A stretch of 64,000 bases of DNA from positions 52,301-116,300 of the forward strand of contig NZ_JAAGLU010000034.1 of assembly GCF_010550245.1 (NCBI RefSeq). The letters are read 5' to 3'. Source of the DNA: Streptomyces sp. SID12501. Its GTDB lineage: Bacteria; Actinomycetota; Actinomycetes; Streptomycetales; Streptomycetaceae. Positions 53,559 through 63,894 of this stretch are shown in pieces; position 1 is the first letter of the stretch, and each line of letters starts with the position of its first letter. The position numbers and the translations under genes are program-made. Under the pieces are notes generated by a model, which saw only the letters and a list, made by a program, of their open reading frames with translations, had not been told where the DNA came from and did no database searches.

Positions 53559-54947
53559 ATGTCCCAGATGCCCCAGCCACCCCGGCCGACGGCCCTGTCC
53601 CGGTGCCCGAGCTGCGAGGAGCCGGTCGAATCGGGCGACCGGTTCTGCGGCGCGTGCGGGTACGACCTGTCGGCCGTGCCCCCGCGCCCCGGAGACTCCC
53701 CGACGCTCACCCTGAGCGGCGCCCTCGCGTCCGCGCCGCACCCGCCTTCGGAGGCCGCTTCCGTGGACTGGCCCCACGCTCCCGAGACCAGCAGCTCCGG
53801 CAAGCCGGCGCCCGTACACCTGGCCACCGACCTCCCGGGCACCGACTCGGGCGGGACCGTGCTCCCGCCGGTGCCCGGCCGCCCCCCGGTGCCCGGACCG
53901 CCGCCCACGGGCTCGCCGGTCTCCCCGGCAACAGGCGTACGGTTCGACCGGCCCGCCGGCGGTGAGCCCGACGAGTACCCGCTCCAGGCGCCCGCCCCGC
54001 GCCCGGCTGAGACCTCGACGCCCCCGGCCGGCACCAAGGTGTGCGTGGCCTGCCGGGCGGGCCGTGTCGACAACGACGGCTACTGCGAGAACTGCGGGCA
54101 CGCCCAGCCGCGCGAGCGCGACCACATGGAGGACGAGGTCGGCCCGCTCGCCGCGGTCACCGACCGGGGCCTGCGTCACCACCGCAACGAGGACGCGTAC
54201 GCGATCTCCCACACCACGCTGCCCGACCGCGCGCCCGCGCTGGTCGCGATCGTCTGCGACGGCGTCTCCTCGGCGACCCGCCCCGACGAGGCCTCCCTCG
54301 CCGCGTCCCGGGCGGCCGGCGACTCGCTGATGGCGGCCCTGCCCCAGGGCACCCACCCGCAGCAGGCGATGCACGACGCGATCATCGCCGCCTCGCACGC
54401 CGTGAACGCCCTGGCGGACGAGCCCGGTGGGGCCCGCGAGCACACCCCGCACCACAACTCGCCGGCCTGCACCCTGGTGGGCTCCATCGTCACCCCGACG
54501 CTGCTGGTCGTCGGCTGGGTCGGCGACAGCCGCGTCTACTGGGTCCCGCTGGACCGCTCCACCGCCCCGGCCCGGCTCACCGAGGACGACTCGTGGGCCG
54601 CGCAGATGGTCGCCGCGGGCCTGATGAACGAGGCGGAGGCGTACGCCGACGAGCGCGCCCACGCCATCACGGGCTGGCTCGGCGCGGACGCGTACGAACT
54701 GGAGCCGCACACCGCTTCCTTCAAGCCGGACCGGCCGGGTGTGGTCGTGGTGTGCACGGACGGGCTGTGGAACTACGCGGAGGCCGCGGACGAACTGGCC
54801 GAGGTTCTCCCGCGGGACGCCGCCTCGCGCCCGCTGCACGCCGCCCAGGTCCTGGTCGGCCACGCCCTGGACGGCGGGGGCCACGACAACGTAACAGTGG
54901 CCGTCGTGCCGTTCCCCGCCCCGTCGCAGGGGGCAGGATCCGCCTGA
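53559..54947 (+). CDS. PP2C-family Ser/Thr phosphatase with two zinc ribbons
   Basis: A 462-residue protein. First zinc ribbon CPSCEEP...CGACGYDL (16-37), a Pro/Gly-rich linker, a second ribbon CVAC...CENCGH (162-181), then the PP2C domain from about 190: RNEDAY, IVCDGVSS, VGWVGDSRVYW, VVCTDGLW and GGHDNVTVA with the metal-binding Asp residues. It starts four bases after the pknG stop (TTG and ATG are both present; ATG taken). It probably reverses PknG phosphorylation. The ribbons may bind the other ribbon proteins of the operon. Confidence 0.9.
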   Translation: MSQMPQPPRPTALSRCPSCEEPVESGDRFCGACGYDLSAVPPRPGDSPTLTLSGALASAPHPPSEAASVDWPHAPETSSSGKPAPVHLATDLPGTDSGGTVLPPVPGRPPVPGPPPTGSPVSPATGVRFDRPAGGEPDEYPLQAPAPRPAETSTPPAGTKVCVACRAGRVDNDGYCENCGHAQPRERDHMEDEVGPLAAVTDRGLRHHRNEDAYAISHTTLPDRAPALVAIVCDGVSSATRPDEASLAASRAAGDSLMAALPQGTHPQQAMHDAIIAASHAVNALADEPGGAREHTPHHNSPACTLVGSIVTPTLLVVGWVGDSRVYWVPLDRSTAPARLTEDDSWAAQMVAAGLMNEAEAYADERAHAITGWLGADAYELEPHTASFKPDRPGVVVVCTDGLWNYAEAADELAEVLPRDAASRPLHAAQVLVGHALDGGGHDNVTVAVVPFPAPSQGAGSA

Positions 54948-55049
54948 GGGCACTGACACGGGGGTGTCCGCGCAAGGACCGGAGGGGACTGGTCCGCATA
55001 CAGTCACTGCTCCACGGACGTGGGGTTTTCGAGGGGGAGCGAAGCACGC

Positions 55050-56396
55050 ATGGCCAATTTCTCGAAGTCGAACGTGCCGCAGTTCTCGGTCGACGTGTAC
55101 CAGAACGAGTACCTGCCCGACGGCGGCCGTGAGGTGAGCGCGATCGTGACGGTCACCGCGACCGGCGGCGGCACGGTCGGTACAGGTGTCTCGGCACCCC
55201 ACATCTACTCACCGGGCCGAGGTCCGGACGCGGCAGTGGCGATCATGGTCGACTGCTCCGGCTCGATGGACTACCCGCCGACCAAGATGCGGGGCGCCCG
55301 GGAGGCGACGGCCGCCGCGATCGACGCCGTGCGCGACGGAGTGCACTTCACGGTGATCGGCGGCACACACGTCGCCAAGGAGGTCTATCCGGGCGGCGGG
55401 CGGCTCGCGGTCGCCGACGCCACCACCCGTGAGCAGGCCAAGCAGGCGCTGCGCCGGCTGAGCGCGGGCGGCGGCACGGCCATCGGCACCTGGCTGCGCC
55501 TGGCCGACCGGCTGCTGTCCTCGTCCGAGATCGCCATCCGGCACGGCATCCTGCTCACCGACGGCCGCAACGAGCACGAGTCGCCGGAGGACCTGAAGGC
55601 CGCCCTGGACTCCTGCGCCGGCCGCTTCACCTGCGACGCGCGGGGCGTGGGCACCGACTGGGAGGTCAAGGAGGTCACCGCCATCGCCTCCGCACTGCTG
55701 GGGACCGCCGACATCGTCGCCGACCCGGCCGGCCTCGCCGCCGACTTCACACAGATGATGGAGACGGCCATGGGCAAGGAGGTCGCGGACGTCGCCCTGC
55801 GGCTGTGGACCCCGGTCGGCACGGAGATCAAGTTCGTCAAGCAAGTGGCGCCCACCGTCGCGGAACTGACCGACCGTCGCACGCAGGCGGGCCCGCGCGC
55901 CGGTGACTACCCCACCGGTTCCTGGGGGGACGAGTCGCGCGACTACCACGTGTGCGTCGAGGTGCCCTCCGCCGGCCTGGGCCAGGAGATGCTGGCCGCC
56001 CGTGTCTCCCTGGTGATCCCGCAGCCCGACGGCAGCGCCCAGAACCTCGGCGCACAGGGCCTCGTACGAGCTGTGTGGACCGACGACATGGCGGCCTCGA
56101 CGTCGATCAACCCACAGGTCGCGCACTACACGGGCCAGGCCGAACTGGCACAAGTCATCCAGCAGGGTCTGGATGCCCGCAAAGCGGGTGATGTCGACGG
56201 TGCGACGGCCAAGCTGGGACGAGCCGTTCAGCTCGCCAGCGCCTCCGGAAACGCGGATACTGCGAAACTGCTTGCGAAGGTGGTGGACGTGGTCGACGCC
56301 GCGGCAGGTACTGTGCGACTGAAGGCGAAGGTCGAAGAGGCCGACGAGATGACGCTCGAGACACGGTCCACAAAGACTGTTCGTGTAAAGAAGTAG
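55050..56396 (+). CDS. VWA-domain protein of the PknG operon
   Basis: A 448-residue soluble protein. The von Willebrand A domain starts near residue 60 with a complete MIDAS DxSxS (MVDCSGSMD, 68-72), a TaIGTWL segment and LTDGRNEHE. After about 250 it continues with a beta-rich C-terminal part (TVRLKAKVEEADEMTLETR). VWA domains bind partner proteins through the metal. The gene is 102 bp after the phosphatase, the largest gap within the operon, and may have an extra promoter. ATG 55050 has GGGGGAG ten bases away. Confidence 0.85.
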   Translation: MANFSKSNVPQFSVDVYQNEYLPDGGREVSAIVTVTATGGGTVGTGVSAPHIYSPGRGPDAAVAIMVDCSGSMDYPPTKMRGAREATAAAIDAVRDGVHFTVIGGTHVAKEVYPGGGRLAVADATTREQAKQALRRLSAGGGTAIGTWLRLADRLLSSSEIAIRHGILLTDGRNEHESPEDLKAALDSCAGRFTCDARGVGTDWEVKEVTAIASALLGTADIVADPAGLAADFTQMMETAMGKEVADVALRLWTPVGTEIKFVKQVAPTVAELTDRRTQAGPRAGDYPTGSWGDESRDYHVCVEVPSAGLGQEMLAARVSLVIPQPDGSAQNLGAQGLVRAVWTDDMAASTSINPQVAHYTGQAELAQVIQQGLDARKAGDVDGATAKLGRAVQLASASGNADTAKLLAKVVDVVDAAAGTVRLKAKVEEADEMTLETRSTKTVRVKK

Positions 56397-56437
56397 ATAC
56401 ACAAAACGTAGCGAAGAGGAGAGGGGGAAGCGCCGAC

Positions 56438-57826
56438 ATGCCGACCTGCCCGAACGGACACCAGTCGGGTTCCGACGACTGGTGCGAGGTCTGCGGTCAC
56501 CGCATGGCCGGTGCCGTGCCCCCGCCGCCACCTCCGGCGCCCGGTTACGCCTATCCGCCGCCGGGTTCCGCCACCGGCGCGCCCTGCAGCCGCTCGCACC
56601 TGTCCGCCGTGCCGGACGCCGAGCAGGAGCTGTGCCCGCAGTGCCGCACCCCGCGTGAGGGGGGCGCTCCGTTCTGCGAGGAGTGCCGGTGGAACTTCCT
56701 GACGAACACGGCGACCTCGTACACCCCGGCCGCCCCGCGCCCCCAGACGCCGGGACCTGGCCAGGGCCAGGGATACGGCCAGGGGTACGGAGCGGGTCCC
56801 GGTGACCCAGGCCCCGGCCAGCGGTTCCCGTCTCCGCCGCCCGGCCCGTCCTACGGCGGTGGCGGTGACGGGTACGACTACCAGAGCTCGCGCCCGTCGC
56901 AGATCAACCGCCCCGCCGAACCGATCCCGCCCTTCGGCAGCGACCCGTCGCGCCCGGTCCCCCCGCCGCCGGGTCCCACCCCAGGCGCACCCGGTGGCCC
57001 AGGCGGTCCCGGTGGTCCCGGTGGTACGTCCGCCGGCGGCCCGCAGGGTTACCCGCCCAGCGGACCCGGCGGATCGCAGGGATACCCGCCGTCCGGTCTC
57101 CCCGCCACGTCCGGCGGACCCCAGGGGTACTCGCCGCCAGGTGGCCCTGGAGGGCCCGGTGGCGCACCGCAGGCGTTCCAGCCGTCCGGTCCCGGTCAGT
57201 CCTCCCCGCCCGCGTTCCCGCAGGAGACGGGCCGGCGCGGTGGCCCGCAGTCCGCTCCCGGCGGCTTCGGCGGCGGTGACGACGACTGGGTGATCTCCCC
57301 GCCGTCCGGCGGCCCGGGCGGACCGCCGTCCCCGCAGCAGGGCGGCGGCTACGGCTACCCACAGCCCGGCATGACCCAGGCCCCGCCCGCACACGGCGGT
57401 GGCTACGGCCAGCAGCAGCCGCTGACCTGGTCCGCGACGATCGGCCCGGACCGCCAGTACTTCATGGCGATGATGCAGCGCTCCGGCCCCGAGGCGGCGG
57501 GCCTGAACCTGCCCGCGTACTCGCCGGAGCAGCAGCGCCCGCTCACCGGCAACCAGATCACGATCGGCCGCCGCCGGCACTCCACGGGCGAGTCCCCGGA
57601 CATCGACCTGGCGGTGCCGCCGGAGGACCCGGGCGTCTCGCACCAGCACGCCGTGCTGGTCCAGCAGCCCGACGGCAGCTGGGCGGTCGTCGACCAGAAC
57701 TCGACGAACGGCACGACGGTCAACAACTCCGAGGAGCCCATCCAGCCCTTCGTCCCCGTACCGCTGCAGGACGGCGACCGGGTGCACGTGGGCGCGTGGA
57801 CGACGATCACGATCCGCCGGGGATAG
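56438..57826 (+). CDS. FHA-domain protein with two zinc ribbons and Gly/Pro-rich linker
   Basis: A 462-residue protein. First ribbon CPNGH...CEVCGH (4-17), second CPQC...CEEC (about 66-82), then about 230 residues of low complexity (GPGGPGGPGG, YPPSGPGG, QGYPP repeats) and an FHA domain at 365-460: ITIGRRRHS, DPGVSHQHAVLV and DQNSTNGT. FHA domains bind phosphothreonine, so this is the likely reader or target of PknG. It lacks the ETT phosphosite of GarA/OdhI, so it is not their orthologue. It ends the operon. Confidence 0.88.
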   Translation: MPTCPNGHQSGSDDWCEVCGHRMAGAVPPPPPPAPGYAYPPPGSATGAPCSRSHLSAVPDAEQELCPQCRTPREGGAPFCEECRWNFLTNTATSYTPAAPRPQTPGPGQGQGYGQGYGAGPGDPGPGQRFPSPPPGPSYGGGGDGYDYQSSRPSQINRPAEPIPPFGSDPSRPVPPPPGPTPGAPGGPGGPGGPGGTSAGGPQGYPPSGPGGSQGYPPSGLPATSGGPQGYSPPGGPGGPGGAPQAFQPSGPGQSSPPAFPQETGRRGGPQSAPGGFGGGDDDWVISPPSGGPGGPPSPQQGGGYGYPQPGMTQAPPAHGGGYGQQQPLTWSATIGPDRQYFMAMMQRSGPEAAGLNLPAYSPEQQRPLTGNQITIGRRRHSTGESPDIDLAVPPEDPGVSHQHAVLVQQPDGSWAVVDQNSTNGTTVNNSEEPIQPFVPVPLQDGDRVHVGAWTTITIRRG

Positions 57827-57851
57827 ACCGGGACAGGCCGGGACAGGGCTG

Positions 57852-58847
57852 TCAGGCGGGGAGGGGCCAGGCGTACGGACCGGTGGGTTCGTCGAGCCAG
57901 GCCCACTCCTGGTCGCCGCTGACGGTGATCCCGTACCGCTCCCGTACCGGCCGTTCCTCGCGCTCCCACAGCGCGTACGCCTCCTGCGGGTCCAGGGTGC
58001 CCCGGGTGAGTGTCAGCAGGAACCGGAACAGCTCGTGCTCGCGTGCCCGGGCCGGGAGTGCGCCCCGGTGCGGGACGGCGGGCTCCGGCCGGCTGTCCCC
58101 GCGCAACGGCACGAAATAGGCGGACGTGTGCAGGAAGCGGCCCTCGGCGTGCTCGGCGTCGAGGACCGTGAGGGCGGCCAGGCCGGTGGCGAACGGCGTC
58201 ACTATGCGGGCTCCGGGGCGGCACTGCGTGAGCCACGCGCGCGGGACCGAGCTGAGCGTGCAGGTCGCGATGATCCGGTCGAAGGGGCCGCGCTCGGGCA
58301 CTCCGCGGGCACCGTCGCCGGTGACGACGACCGGGTGGTGTCCGGCGGCGGCCAGATGCCGGCGGGCCGACTCGGTGATCTCCGGGTCCAGATCCACCGT
58401 CGTGACGAGCGCGTCGCCGAGGCGGTGGGCGAGCAGCGCCGCGTTGTACCCCGTACCCGCACCGATCTCCAGGACGTTGTGCCCGTCCTCGACCTCCAGT
58501 TCGGCGAGCATCATGGCCATGAGTGAGGGCTGACTGCTGGAGGAGACCAGTTCGCCGTCGCGCATCCGGGTCGCGAGCGGCGCGTCCGTGTAGGCGCCGC
58601 GCACCCATCGCTCACGCGTGCGCGGGTCGGGACTCCCGCCCCACAGCCGCTGCCGACCCGACACGGCACCGGCGTAGTAGTACGGCACGAACAGATGCCG
58701 CGGCACCGCCTCGAACGCCTCCCGCCAGACCGGGTCGCCGTCCCAGGCCCCACTGGCTTCGATCACGCGCAGCAGCTCCGCCCGGGCCGATGCGGCGAGA
58801 TCGCCGAGGTCGTCGTCCCTGCCCTCGTGGACAGCGTGCGTGCTCAT
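57852..58847 (-). CDS. SAM-dependent methyltransferase (PCMT-like)
   Basis: A 331-residue protein resembling protein-L-isoaspartate methyltransferases: ELVSSSSQPSLMAMMLAELEVEDGHNVLEIGAGTGYNAALLAHRLG, VTTVDLDPEI, DRIIATC. The segment VPRHLFVPYYYAG near 48-60 is typical for the group. It is longer than the classical 210-residue enzyme. Actinobacterial versions often methylate peptides during natural product maturation, but no precursor peptide is adjacent here. Convergent with the FHA gene with only 25 bp between. Confidence 0.8.
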   Translation of the reverse strand: MSTHAVHEGRDDDLGDLAASARAELLRVIEASGAWDGDPVWREAFEAVPRHLFVPYYYAGAVSGRQRLWGGSPDPRTRERWVRGAYTDAPLATRMRDGELVSSSSQPSLMAMMLAELEVEDGHNVLEIGAGTGYNAALLAHRLGDALVTTVDLDPEITESARRHLAAAGHHPVVVTGDGARGVPERGPFDRIIATCTLSSVPRAWLTQCRPGARIVTPFATGLAALTVLDAEHAEGRFLHTSAYFVPLRGDSRPEPAVPHRGALPARAREHELFRFLLTLTRGTLDPQEAYALWEREERPVRERYGITVSGDQEWAWLDEPTGPYAWPLPA

Positions 58848-58985
58848 ACGTCCACTGTCCTGCGCCCCGGGCCGGGACGCGAGCGCCGATACCGGCCGAA
58901 ACGGAACGGGCCGCTCAGTGCGCGGCCCCGACGGAGTGGTCCTAGGCCTTGAGTCCTCGGCCGGTCCGTCTGAGACCATGGTGAA

Positions 58986-59390
58986 GTGAAAGAGATTCCG
59001 CGCGGCACGCTTCAGGAGCAGACCTTCTACGAGCAGGTCGGCGGCGAGGAGACCTTCCGGCGCCTCGTGCACCGGTTCTACGAGGGTGTCGCCGAGGATC
59101 CGCTGCTGCGGCCCATGTATCCGGAGGAGGACCTGGGTCCGGCCGAGGAGCGCTTCACGCTGTTCCTGATCCAGTACTGGGGCGGCCCCACGACGTACAG
59201 CGAGAACCGCGGCCACCCTCGGCTGCGGATGCGCCACGCCCCTTTCGCCGTCGACCGGGCCGCACACGACGCGTGGCTGAAGCACATGCACGTCGCCGTC
59301 GAGGAGCTCGGCCTCTCCGAGGAGCACGAGCGGACGCTGTGGAACTACCTGACGTACGCGGCGGCCTCGATGGTCAACACGGACGGCTGA
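58986..59390 (+). CDS. glbO: Group II truncated hemoglobin
   Basis: A 134-residue globin with the group II pattern: TFYEQVGGEETFRRLVHRFYEGVAEDPLLRPMYPEEDLGPAEERFTLFLIQYWGGP, proximal His in LRMRHAPF and Trp in HDAWLKHM. It binds O2 or NO with heme. The GTG at 58986 (VKEIPRGTLQEQTF) has no clear SD, so it may be leaderless. It is divergent from the methyltransferase and converges on the hypothetical gene with a 7-bp gap. Confidence 0.92.
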   Translation: MKEIPRGTLQEQTFYEQVGGEETFRRLVHRFYEGVAEDPLLRPMYPEEDLGPAEERFTLFLIQYWGGPTTYSENRGHPRLRMRHAPFAVDRAAHDAWLKHMHVAVEELGLSEEHERTLWNYLTYAAASMVNTDG

Positions 59391-59397
59391 CCGGGCT

Positions 59398-60090
59398 TCA
59401 GCGGACGCTGACGTCCAGCGCCCCGAGTCCCGCCCTGCGTACGGCGATCGAGCCGTAGGGGGTGCGCAGTCGCAGCCAGGGCCCCGACGAGACCAGCGCG
59501 AGCGGCGCCTCACCGGACGCCTGGCCGCCTTGTGCAGGCCGCAGGAAGCCCAGGGACTGCGCCGCGTGCACGGCCCGTACCGGCAGGCGGGTGTCCCCCA
59601 CCGTCCGGGTCCAGATCTCCCGCCCGATCCGGTCGAGTTCGGCGCGGGTACGCAGTTCGGGTGCCAACTCCTGCGTACGGGACCGGAATTCGGCGACCCC
59701 TGCGGCGACCATGGCGCGCAGCGCGTCCGGTGCGGGCAGGCCGTCCTCCGGTCGCCAGCCGCCGCGCGGGGGCAGCACCCCGGCCCAGGGCGGCCCGGTC
59801 ACGGCCCCGGGGACGGTGAGGGTGACGGCCGGCTCGTCCACCGTCTCCAGGAGCTCACCGGCCGACACGGTGACATCGAGGGCGACGTCCAGTCCGTTCT
59901 CGTACGGCTTGGCCAGCCGGGCCGCGCGGATCGCGAGGACCTCGAAGGACGGGGGCCGCCCGAACACGGCGAGGGCGGTTCCGGCCGCCTGGAGGCGCAC
60001 CGCTGCCCCACGGTCGTAGTGGAGCAGCCTGGCGAGGAAGGCGGCGAGGTCGGCCGCCTCCCCCTCGTCGGCGAGGTGCAGGGCCGTCAT
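59398..60090 (-). CDS. Conserved hypothetical protein
   Basis: About 230 residues. Mixed Ala-rich helices and strands, no signal or membrane segment: EAADLAAFLARLLHYDRGAAVRLQAAG, LAVFGRPPSFEVLAIRAARL, TVTVSAGEL, and a C-terminal strand region (LRLRTPYGSIAVRRAGLGALDVSVR). I do not recognise the family. The ATG overlaps the thioesterase stop (ATGA), so it is the third gene of the ettA operon. Confidence 0.65.
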   Translation of the reverse strand: MTALHLADEGEAADLAAFLARLLHYDRGAAVRLQAAGTALAVFGRPPSFEVLAIRAARLAKPYENGLDVALDVTVSAGELLETVDEPAVTLTVPGAVTGPPWAGVLPPRGGWRPEDGLPAPDALRAMVAAGVAEFRSRTQELAPELRTRAELDRIGREIWTRTVGDTRLPVRAVHAAQSLGFLRPAQGGQASGEAPLALVSSGPWLRLRTPYGSIAVRRAGLGALDVSVR

Positions 60091-60506
60091 GCGGCGACGG
60101 CCCCGCCCTCGGCGTCGTCCGCGTCCATGTACTCCTCCAGGAACTCCCGTTCCTCGGAGGTGATGCGGCGCGGGCTCTGCGTCGCGAAGTCGAACGGCAC
60201 GACGACCGTCGAGGCCTGGACGTACACCTGGTCCGGGTCCTTGACCTCGTAGGTGAGCGTGAAGGACGCCGCCATTATCCGCGTGACCCACAACTCGATG
60301 TCCACGGGCGTGTGCCGGTGGACCAACTGCCGTTTGTAGTCGATCTCATGGCGTGCCACCACGGACCCCTGCTGGAAATCCTTGTCCGGGCGGAACAGGA
60401 AGTCGATACGGGCTTCCTCCAGGTACCGGAGGAAGACCACGTTGTTGACGTGGCCGTACGCGTCCATGTCCGCCCAGCGCAGCGGGCAGCGGTAGATGTG
60501 CCGCAA
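60087..60506 (-). CDS. Hotdog-fold acyl-CoA thioesterase
   Basis: A 139-residue protein of the 4-hydroxybenzoyl-CoA thioesterase type: RWADMDAYGHVNNVVFLRYLEEARIDFL, with the Asp/His region in the first loop. It hydrolyses acyl-CoA of unknown chain. The gene lies six bases after the ettA stop and overlaps the next gene, so the three are cotranscribed. Confidence 0.88.
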   Translation of the reverse strand: MRHIYRCPLRWADMDAYGHVNNVVFLRYLEEARIDFLFRPDKDFQQGSVVARHEIDYKRQLVHRHTPVDIELWVTRIMAASFTLTYEVKDPDQVYVQASTVVVPFDFATQSPRRITSEEREFLEEYMDADDAEGGAVAA

Positions 60507-60512
60507 GATCGA

Positions 60513-62177
<1,665 letters not shown>

Positions 62178-62365
62178 GAGAAACCGTCCGGCAGCTTGAA
62201 ATCAGGCAGTGGTGGGATACAACCCATCTTGCCGTACCGCTACCCCTACGGGGAAACGAGTACGTCAGCGGCCCGGGCGCCTGGCAGGCAGGCGGGGCCG
62301 CCCGGTCAGCGGGTCACTGTGCGGTCACACGCTGTTGAGTTTTCAAGGTGCGATGTCGCTCACGT

Positions 62366-63787
62366 TCATCCCCGGGGGCCCGCCCCGTGCGACTCCTTCT
62401 TGCCGACGAGGAGCACCACGCCGCCGCCGATCACCAGCAGGACGATCGCTATGCCCGCGATCATCGGCGTCGCGCTGGAACTGCCGGTCTCGGCCAGGTT
62501 GACGCCGGCGGCGGGGGTGCCGCCCGCCAGGGCCGGGCTGGGCTCGCTGAGGGTCTGGACCGCGTCGCCGCTCGCGCTGCCCTGGGTCTCGCAGTCGAGG
62601 ACACCGGCGAACCGCTGCTCGAAGCCGTTCGGCCCCAGGATCGTGAAGTCGTACGGCTGGTCCTCCTGCAAGGGGATCGTCACCGTCCGCGACTCCCCGG
62701 CGGCGATGGTGTGCTCGAAGCCCATCAGCTGGAAGGTGAACGCCTCGTCGCCCTTGTTGGCAGCCGTGATGTCCACGCCGTTCTTGGCGCAGTTCTTCCG
62801 CGCCGACAGCGCGGGGACGGGACCCGTGGCCGCCCAGTTCGCGGTCGCCGTCGCGGAGACCGTGGACTCGCTGGAGCCGGCGAGGATCTGGGTCTGGCTC
62901 CGGCTGTCCGAGGTGAAGGCTCGGCCGACCGGCACGCTGGTCGAGGCCTGGACGCTCAGTGCGGCCGAACCGTCCAGCGTGTCCTCGGGCACCTCGAAGA
63001 ACACCTGGCCGCCGTCGACCGCGGACGTGACGGCCTCGCCGTCCTGGTCGACGACCCGAACCCCGCTCGTCGCGGCGTCGGCGGGCGGTATCACCGTGAC
63101 GCTGTCCGCGTCGGTGTGCACCGTGACCGGTCCGAGCAGCTCACCGGGGTGGCCGGAGACCGCGGGCGGGTCGAGGGTCAGCGAAGCGTCGGGCTCCGCG
63201 AGGTTCTGCGCGCTCTGCTCCAGGTAGTCCGCGAGCTTCTCGGCGCGCGGGTCCACGGCGTCCACGTCCGCGCCGTCGGAGTAGCGCCAGATGGCCACCT
63301 GGGTGCCCGCCGCCGCGTCCTGCTCGGTGAGTCCGGCCGCGCCCGCCCGGGCGGCCAGCGCCGCGAGGTCGTTCACCTGCGGGTAGGAGTTCTGCAGGAT
63401 CCAGCGAATCCGGCCCGCGTCCTTGTTGCCGCCCAGGGAGGTGCCGCTCCAGGAGGTCTCCTGGTACTTGGCGTCCTTCTGTGTCGGGTTGTGCAGGTCG
63501 ACGCAGTACGTCTGCAGCATGCCGCCGTTGTCGACGGACATCTCGAACAGGCCCGCGGACACCTGCTCGTCCCCGTCGCCCCCGTGGACGACGGCCGCGC
63601 CGTACGTCTTCAGTCCGCCTATGGTGGCGGTCGCCCCGCCCTGCTGCTGCGGAGTGGCGTCCGCGACGGCCGTACCGGCGGTGACCAGCGCGCCGGTGAC
63701 GGCGAGGCCGGACACCATCGTCGCGGCGGCGAGCCGGGCCGCCGCCGCTCGCCCGCGCCCGGACAGCGCGGAGAACGAAGAAAACAC
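62366..63787 (-). CDS. Cys-Gln thioester surface protein (TQXA domain, LAETG sorting signal)
   Basis: A 473-residue exported protein. A signal peptide (AATMVSGLAVTGALVTAGTAVA) is followed by a TQXA thioester domain: Cys in TYCVDLHNP and Gln in AAGTQVAIWRYSDG would form an internal thioester able to bind host or substrate amines. The end is LAETG, a hydrophobic helix (MIAGIAIVLLVIGGGVVLLVG) and a KKE-containing tail, matching class E sortase substrates (LAXTG). Start GTG 63787 has AAGGGGA six bases away. Confidence 0.9.
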   Translation of the reverse strand: MFSSFSALSGRGRAAAARLAAATMVSGLAVTGALVTAGTAVADATPQQQGGATATIGGLKTYGAAVVHGGDGDEQVSAGLFEMSVDNGGMLQTYCVDLHNPTQKDAKYQETSWSGTSLGGNKDAGRIRWILQNSYPQVNDLAALAARAGAAGLTEQDAAAGTQVAIWRYSDGADVDAVDPRAEKLADYLEQSAQNLAEPDASLTLDPPAVSGHPGELLGPVTVHTDADSVTVIPPADAATSGVRVVDQDGEAVTSAVDGGQVFFEVPEDTLDGSAALSVQASTSVPVGRAFTSDSRSQTQILAGSSESTVSATATANWAATGPVPALSARKNCAKNGVDITAANKGDEAFTFQLMGFEHTIAAGESRTVTIPLQEDQPYDFTILGPNGFEQRFAGVLDCETQGSASGDAVQTLSEPSPALAGGTPAAGVNLAETGSSSATPMIAGIAIVLLVIGGGVVLLVGKKESHGAGPRG

Positions 63788-63894
63788 AGAATTCCCCTTC
63801 GAGCAGGACTCGTTGACGTGGGGGGTGCGGTCCCGCCAGCAGCATCAGAAGCCCCGTGAGCTATCCGGGCATCCTAGTACTACAGCCGGTGGTT

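Noticed and set aside
51051..55202. 1383-codon open frame on the minus strand
   Set aside because: It is antisense to pknG and the PP2C gene, Arg/Gly/Val-rich, and lacks domains. A typical shadow of high-GC coding sequence.
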